DNA from: Terriglobia bacterium | Lineage (GTDB): Bacteria; Acidobacteriota; Terriglobia; UBA7540 | Reading direction: 5' to 3' | NCBI GenBank assembly: GCA_030036915.1 | Contig: JASHSC010000205.1 | Coordinates: 1 to 5,958 of the forward strand | Length of the DNA stretch: 5,958 nucleotides | Part shown: positions 1-3,773 of the stretch, piece after piece | How positions within the stretch are numbered: the first letter of the stretch is position 1 | Layout of the letters: every line of letters begins with the position of its first letter | Position numbers and translations under genes: made by a program | Notes under the pieces: model-generated | What the model was told of the DNA's origin: nothing | The model's input: the letters and a program-made list of their open reading frames with translations, nothing else | The model's database searches: none

Positions 1-580
1 TGTGAAAACCGATGTGGGAAAAATGGACGACGTGAATGCCATGGTAAATGCCACCCTTGATCGCTTTGGCCGCCTCGACATCGTTCACAGCAACGCCGCA
101 TCGTATGCACTCGGCTCTGCCACTAAGATTTCCGAGTCGGATTGGGACAGGACTCAGGCTGTTTGCCTGAAGGCAACCTGGATGATTGCTCACGCCGCCC
201 TTCCGGCGATGTTGGTGCAAAATCAGGGGGCGTTCATCATCACCGCATCCGTACAATCCATCCGGGGATACGCAAATCACGTGGCATACCAGGCTGCAAA
301 GGGCGGATTGATTTCGATAACCCGGTCGCTGGCGGCGGACTATGCACCCAAAATTCGCGTGAACGCCATTCTGCCGGGAGCGGTCATAACCGGACTGGCC
401 GCAGGCCTTTCTGCGAGCGATCTGGAAAGAGTCGCCAACATGTGCCCGCTGCGTCGAAACGCCCCCCCGGAAGAAATTGCCACCGTCGCCTTATTCCTGG
501 CGTCGGACATGTCAGCCTACATGACAGGATCATGTCTTGTCGTGGATGGCGGGTTGACATCGGTGATCAAAACGGAGTAG
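1..580 (+). CDS. Short-chain dehydrogenase/reductase (SDR), 5'-truncated by the window edge
   Basis: This is the C-terminal 192 residues of a classical SDR, a cytoplasmic NAD(P)-dependent oxidoreductase that usually acts on hydroxyl or keto groups of sugars, sugar acids, steroids or acyl chains. Numbered from the codon at base 2, visible landmarks are the DV after the Rossmann start (D4-V5), the FGRLDI strand (22-27), SNAA in place of NNAG (30-33), the catalytic Ser83, and YxxxK as Tyr96 and Lys100 with the usual 13-residue Ser-Tyr spacing. NAILPGAV (121-128) and the C-terminal VDGG (181-184) are also typical. The N-terminal TGxxxGIG cofactor loop, roughly 55-60 residues, lies upstream of the window, so the GTG at base 2 is an internal codon and not the start. 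The position that normally carries the active-site Asn (VNLKG) reads VCLKA, with Cys55. The gene ends in TAG 55 bases before the convergent esterase gene. SDR membership is certain; the substrate cannot be read from the sequence. Confidence 0.95.
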   Translation, partial: VKTDVGKMDDVNAMVNATLDRFGRLDIVHSNAASYALGSATKISESDWDRTQAVCLKATWMIAHAALPAMLVQNQGAFIITASVQSIRGYANHVAYQAAKGGLISITRSLAADYAPKIRVNAILPGAVITGLAAGLSASDLERVANMCPLRRNAPPEEIATVALFLASDMSAYMTGSCLVVDGGLTSVIKTE

Positions 581-635
581 CGAGGGCATGATCAAACCCT
601 TGCATCGTGATGATGAACCCACGGCTGAGGCCCGG

Positions 636-2213
636 CTAGTAATGGACGGGGCCCATCGCTTGCTTATCCACGAAGGTGTCTTCCCATTCGTCAGTCCGGA
701 AAGGCGAGGCCGGCAGGCCTGCGCGATTGTACAAGCTGCACAGCGGATTCATGGCCCAACCATAGCGAACGGCCACAGGGGCCTCGACATGATCGCTGTG
801 AACAACGACCGTCGTCCCTTCGATTCCGGCTTCTGCAGCAAAAAACTTCTGATCCGCGCCAGCGATTTCGAAGCCATTCAATGCTGAAGGCGGCGAACCC
901 TTCGCAATAAGGTGATCCTCGGCGAATTTGAAGTGCAACCGGATCTTGTTACCCTCAACGGACATTCCATCATATAAAGGCCCGGAGTAGATCACATCGC
1001 GTCCGTAAGCAATGGCCTGTGCGGCGAGCGCCAGGCGATACCCCACGTCCTGCTTATCCTTGGGATGAATATCGCTCCCGTCGCCGATATCAATCGTTAC
1101 CGCCATGCCGGTTTTTGGAAGTTTGAGGGCCATCAGTTGGGCTTCGCGCAATTTTGGCCAGTTTAGCTCGGGCCGATTGGCGCCCCAATTGGCGATTTGC
1201 ACGTACAAAAATGGAAAATCACCTTCTCCCCACACACGTCTCCAGTCACGAATGAGTGCCGGGAAGAGCTTGCGGTACTGGACGGGTCGGTCTGAGTTTC
1301 CCTCGCCCTGGTACCAGATGACGCCCCGGATCGCGAAGGCCGCGAGCGGTATGATCATACCGTTAAAAAGACCACCGGGCCGCCAGGTGCTCCGCCGATA
1401 ATCGTCAGGGAGACTCGGAGGTGGAGGTACGGGCGCACCTTCGGCTTCGGCCTTGTCAGCGGAATGCCGCCACTCAGTGAATTGCTGCTCGACATCTTGG
1501 AGAGTCAGTGGGTATGGCGAGAGAAGTTTCGATTCGATATCCAGAATGGACTTAAATGCGGGATCCGATTCCACCGCGCTGTGGCTCATCCACGATTCCG
1601 CCGGAGTCCCGCCGATCGAACTGTGAATGAGGCCCACAGGGACGTTGAGAGCCTTCTGCAATTCTCGACCGAAGAAGTATGCGGCGGCGGAAAACTCGCG
1701 CACAGTGTCGGGCCGCGCGGAGACCCAATAACCGTTGACGTCCTGCTGGGGTTTTCCCGCCACAGCCATTTCCACCGTAAACAATCGCAAGGTCGGATAG
1801 TCGGCATGTGCGATTTCGTCCTGCGCATTCGTCACCTGGCTAACCGGCATCTGCATATTGGACTGCCCGGAGCACACCCATACCTCGCCGACGAGTACGT
1901 CGTACAACGTAATCGTGTTTTTTCCGGAAACGGTTAGTGTAAACGGACCGCCGGGGGCGAACGGCCCAAAGGTCACTTTCCAATCACCGTTGGCGTCGGC
2001 CACGTCACTTACAGTTTCACCCTTGAATGTCACCGTGACGCGTTCTCCGGGCTCGGCATTTCCCCAGAGATTAATTTTAGTTCCCTGCTGAAGCACCATC
2101 CCATCAGAGAGCAGACTGGGCAACCTAACATCAGCACGGAGATAGGTGACGCTCAGTATTATGGAGATTCCGCAAAGAGTCGTGACAAAAGCAGCTTTGG
2201 CCATTATTCGCAT
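636..2213 (-). CDS. Secreted sialate O-acetylesterase-family (SASA, SGNH-type) esterase
   Basis: This is a 525-residue exported esterase of the family that removes O-acetyl groups from sialic acids and, in many environmental bacteria, from other acetylated glycans. A signal peptide with basic start, hydrophobic core (about 8-24) and likely cleavage after LRA (27) precedes the family's usual mature start, DVRLPSLLSDGMVLQQ. Residues 28-105 form the N-terminal beta-sandwich and the SGNH domain follows. SGQSNM (115-120) holds the nucleophile Ser118, followed by the GGTPAESW block (201-208) and WYQGEGN (300-306). Asp381 and His383 in DIHPKDK give the catalytic acid/base pair. Length is normal and no break is seen. 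The start may be Met1 or Met4 (base 2204). Neither has a recognisable Shine-Dalgarno sequence, and an in-frame stop five codons before Met1 rules out an earlier one. The gene follows the hydroxyacid dehydrogenase by 48 bases on the same strand, so it may be co-transcribed, but a palindrome overlaps its start codon. No sialic-acid catabolic genes are visible, so a xylan, pectin or other acetyl-glycan substrate is equally possible. Confidence 0.95.
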   Translation of the reverse strand: MRIMAKAAFVTTLCGISIILSVTYLRADVRLPSLLSDGMVLQQGTKINLWGNAEPGERVTVTFKGETVSDVADANGDWKVTFGPFAPGGPFTLTVSGKNTITLYDVLVGEVWVCSGQSNMQMPVSQVTNAQDEIAHADYPTLRLFTVEMAVAGKPQQDVNGYWVSARPDTVREFSAAAYFFGRELQKALNVPVGLIHSSIGGTPAESWMSHSAVESDPAFKSILDIESKLLSPYPLTLQDVEQQFTEWRHSADKAEAEGAPVPPPPSLPDDYRRSTWRPGGLFNGMIIPLAAFAIRGVIWYQGEGNSDRPVQYRKLFPALIRDWRRVWGEGDFPFLYVQIANWGANRPELNWPKLREAQLMALKLPKTGMAVTIDIGDGSDIHPKDKQDVGYRLALAAQAIAYGRDVIYSGPLYDGMSVEGNKIRLHFKFAEDHLIAKGSPPSALNGFEIAGADQKFFAAEAGIEGTTVVVHSDHVEAPVAVRYGWAMNPLCSLYNRAGLPASPFRTDEWEDTFVDKQAMGPVHY

Positions 2214-2222
2214 ACAGTATGC
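2210..2222. promoter_or_regulatory. Perfect 13-base operator-like palindrome at the esterase start
   Basis: GCATACAGTATGC is a perfect inverted repeat around a central A. It covers the first possible ATG of the esterase (2211-2213) and ends 5 bases before the second (2202-2204). I see no convincing -35/-10 pair placing it in a separate promoter: TTGGGC with TACTGT at 16 bases is poor. It could be an internal operator or roadblock within a two-gene unit, or the control site of a weak esterase promoter. Confidence 0.45.
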
Positions 2223-2261
2223 AAGTTAGACGCCTGCCCAAACACGGCCACGTATCAACTA

Positions 2262-3269
2262 TCACGGCTTAACAGTTTGATGTTGGCGGGATTTTCTTGA
2301 AGCCCTCTGAAAAACCTCCGGGTTGACGACGTTCTTGGGTATTCGCCCCTCCAGCACCTCTGCCATTCCACGGCTTGCCATTTCGAAGATTGCTTGCGAA
2401 CCTTTAACCGACAGACCGAGGGCGTGGGGAGTGCACAGCACTCTAGGGTGATGAAAAATCGGATGCGAAACGTCCGGAGGTTCGACAGGAAAAACGTCCA
2501 ATCCCACCGCAGAAAGCTGCCCCGATTGCAAAGCCTCAAAAACCAAGTCGAGGCTTTCCATGAGTCCCCCTCGAGCAACGTTCACTAGGATCGCTCCCCT
2601 CTTAACCTGACCCAGTCGATGCCGATTGACCATCCCACGAGTTTGTGCGTTGAGTGGGGCGTGGAGGGTAATTATGTCGGATTGAGCGAAAAGGTCATCC
2701 AGGTCGACTAAATCAGCTCCCACCACCGCCGCGGTCTCTCTGGAGACGGCCGGATCATAACAAATTACGCGAGCTTCAAAGGCTCGCAACAATTTAGCGA
2801 CGTGCCGTCCGATTCGGCCAAAGCCGACGAGCCCTACAACCGAGCCGTGCAAGTCACCGATTACAGTGTTATCCCTTACCTGCCAATGCCCGCGACGGGT
2901 TTTCAGATCCAGTTCAGGCAGCCGCTTCACAAGCGCCAGGATTACCGCCAGGGTCCCCTCCGCAACGTACATGGCCCCAGCGCCAGGTGAGAAGACAACC
3001 GGAATCCCCCGTTCAGTGGCAGCATCAATGTCAACATTGTCGTAACCAGCACCTGTTCTCCCAATGACGCGCAGTTCTTCGCCTGCTGCAATAACTCTGG
3101 CGGGGATTCGCGTTACCCCGCGAACAAATAATGCGATAGTACCGCTTATCAATTTAACTAAGCTATCCTCATCCGTCCTCGAGGCCACCTCAATCCGGCC
3201 AAAACGACTCAGGATTTCCGTGGCAACCGGCGGCACAGTGCCCGTTGACAATATCCGATGATTTTTCAT
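2262..3269 (-). CDS. D-2-hydroxyacid dehydrogenase, phosphoglycerate dehydrogenase-like (NAD-dependent)
   Basis: This is a 335-residue cytoplasmic enzyme of the D-isomer-specific 2-hydroxyacid dehydrogenase family, which interconverts 2-keto acids and D-2-hydroxy acids using NAD(H). Numbered from the start chosen here, the N-terminal substrate domain carries RTGAGYDNVD (71-80). The Rossmann dinucleotide loop is GFGRIG (149-154), followed by Asp172 in the YDP that usually selects NAD over NADP. The catalytic set is complete: Arg233 in VARGG, Glu263 in VEPP and His282 in TPHALG. The family-typical C-terminal NVVNPEV is present. There is no ACT domain, so this is a short, non-serine-regulated type. 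I chose ATG at 3269, not the upstream ATG at 3314, because AGAGAGGG sits 5 bases ahead and the family's homology begins there. Neighbours suggest a role in sugar-acid catabolism and not serine synthesis, but substrate assignment (3-phosphoglycerate, glyoxylate, hydroxypyruvate or an aldonate-derived keto acid) is not possible from sequence alone. Confidence 0.95.
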   Translation of the reverse strand: MKNHRILSTGTVPPVATEILSRFGRIEVASRTDEDSLVKLISGTIALFVRGVTRIPARVIAAGEELRVIGRTGAGYDNVDIDAATERGIPVVFSPGAGAMYVAEGTLAVILALVKRLPELDLKTRRGHWQVRDNTVIGDLHGSVVGLVGFGRIGRHVAKLLRAFEARVICYDPAVSRETAAVVGADLVDLDDLFAQSDIITLHAPLNAQTRGMVNRHRLGQVKRGAILVNVARGGLMESLDLVFEALQSGQLSAVGLDVFPVEPPDVSHPIFHHPRVLCTPHALGLSVKGSQAIFEMASRGMAEVLEGRIPKNVVNPEVFQRASRKSRQHQTVKP

Positions 3270-3274
3270 GGCGT

Positions 3275-3282
3275 TCCCTCTC
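3275..3282 (-). promoter_or_regulatory. Ribosome binding site that decides the hydroxyacid dehydrogenase start
   Basis: On the minus strand AGAGAGGG stands 5 bases ahead of the ATG at 3269. It supports this start over the ATG at 3314, which would add 15 residues that do not resemble the family. No comparable purine stretch precedes the esterase start. Confidence 0.7.
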
Positions 3283-3426
3283 TTAGGAATGCCATTTACT
3301 GGATGCACTCGCACCGGCTCCCCTAAACATGCACTTGAACCCTAGACAAGCTTTGGCGCATATGAAGTTGGAGCGCCGGGACAATTGCAAATTCTCAAAT
3401 ATCGAGAGTAAGGTAAGTCCCCCTCG

Positions 3427-3456
3427 TGTATACTGTATGCCGTCGTGCTTTGTCAA
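3427..3456 (-). promoter_or_regulatory. Sigma-70-type promoter for the leftward hydroxyacid dehydrogenase (and probably esterase) unit
   Basis: On the minus strand a perfect -35 box TTGACA (3451-3456) is followed after 18 bases by TATACA (3427-3432), four of six matches to the -10 consensus. Transcription would begin near 3420 and give a leader of about 150 bases before the ATG at 3269. The -10 region lies inside a 13-base palindrome, the position expected of a repressor site. This is pattern matching only; no start site has been measured. Confidence 0.6.
3428..3440. promoter_or_regulatory. Operator-like palindrome over the -10 box of the leftward promoter
   Basis: The plus strand reads GTATACTGTATGC, an odd-length inverted repeat with half-sites GTATAC and GTATGC around a central T; five of six base pairs are symmetric. 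It overlaps the -10 box of the promoter facing the hydroxyacid dehydrogenase. It matches the palindrome at 2210-2222 in 12 of 13 positions. Binding by a dimeric repressor is inferred; the regulator family is not identifiable and no regulator gene is in the window. Confidence 0.5.
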
Positions 3457-3724
3457 GTCCGCCAACGTATAGGGGACCAACGCGCTTTGAAGTTGGGGCC
3501 GCTTTAACCCCCCAGCCAAGGCCCGAGATGGCCATTATGCCTGGGCGGCACGGCGCACAAAATCAAAGCCCCCCACCACCAGCGCAGGGGTGGACTCCAC
3601 TCCGAGCCGCCAGCAGAAGTTGAGTTCACCAGGGGGCAGCGAGGAACCCTACTGACGTTCACCTGACGAACCTTCCATGAGAGCATTTGTTAAATGTTAT
3701 ACCGACGAAAAAACCTATGAATAA
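3457..3724. other. Divergent intergenic stretch with GC-rich, hairpin-forming block
   Basis: No convincing gene lies here. The part from about 3497 to 3648 is visibly richer in G and C runs than the AT-rich flank at 3680-3730. GGGGTGG (3587-3593) can pair with CCACTCC (3597-3603) across a 3-base loop, one pair being G-T. Its GGTGG can alternatively pair with CCACC upstream (3573-3577 or 3576-3580), so two folds are mutually exclusive. The minus strand from 3648 to 3538 is an open 37-codon frame without a start codon, ending in TAA (3537-3535). No U-run follows the hairpins, so they are not a typical terminator. The short inverted repeat CATTTGTTAAATG (3684-3696) lies at the AT-rich end. Confidence 0.4.
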
Positions 3725-3753
3725 TTGTCGAATCATGTCCGAGCTCGTATACT
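3725..3753 (+). promoter_or_regulatory. Sigma-70-type promoter for the large VCBS/parvulin gene
   Basis: TTGTCG (3725-3730, four of six) is separated by 17 bases from TATACT (3748-3753, five of six). Predicted initiation near 3760 would leave a leader of only about 14 bases before ATG 3774. That fits the weak ribosome site there: only GAG at 3761-3763, 10 bases from the ATG. The spacer contains the 8-base palindrome CGAGCTCG (3740-3747). Confidence 0.55.
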
Positions 3754-3773
3754 CGATTTAGAGTTAGCGACCA

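Noticed and set aside
581..635. Bidirectional terminator between the convergent SDR and esterase genes
   Set aside because: Only 4-base stems can be drawn (AGGG with CCCT, CATC with GATG) and there is no T-run on either strand.
588..887. A 99-codon plus-strand frame just after the SDR, with GAGGGC before its ATG
   Set aside because: Most of it lies antisense to the conserved C-terminal end of the esterase, and its translation resembles no family.
1464..1937. A 157-codon plus-strand frame
   Set aside because: It is entirely antisense to the catalytic region of the esterase, including the GQSNM motif.
2210..2222. Assignment of the palindrome to the sialic-acid regulator NanR because of the neighbouring sialate esterase
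   Set aside because: Known E. coli NanR sites are tandem GGTATA repeats, not this odd-spaced inverted repeat, and no sialic acid genes are present.
3270..3314. Longer N-terminus of the hydroxyacid dehydrogenase from the ATG at 3314
   Set aside because: The extra 15 residues do not fit the family, and the good ribosome site AGAGAGGG lies within this stretch, pointing to the ATG at 3269.
3356..3500. Imperfect direct repeat: TGAAGTTGG at 3363-3371 and 3488-3496, each after GCGC
   Set aside because: The exact match is only 9 bases and the flanks diverge quickly, so chance is a sufficient explanation.
3283..3519. A 78-codon minus-strand frame ahead of the hydroxyacid dehydrogenase
   Set aside because: It runs across the predicted promoter and palindrome, has no recognisable domain and no good ribosome site.
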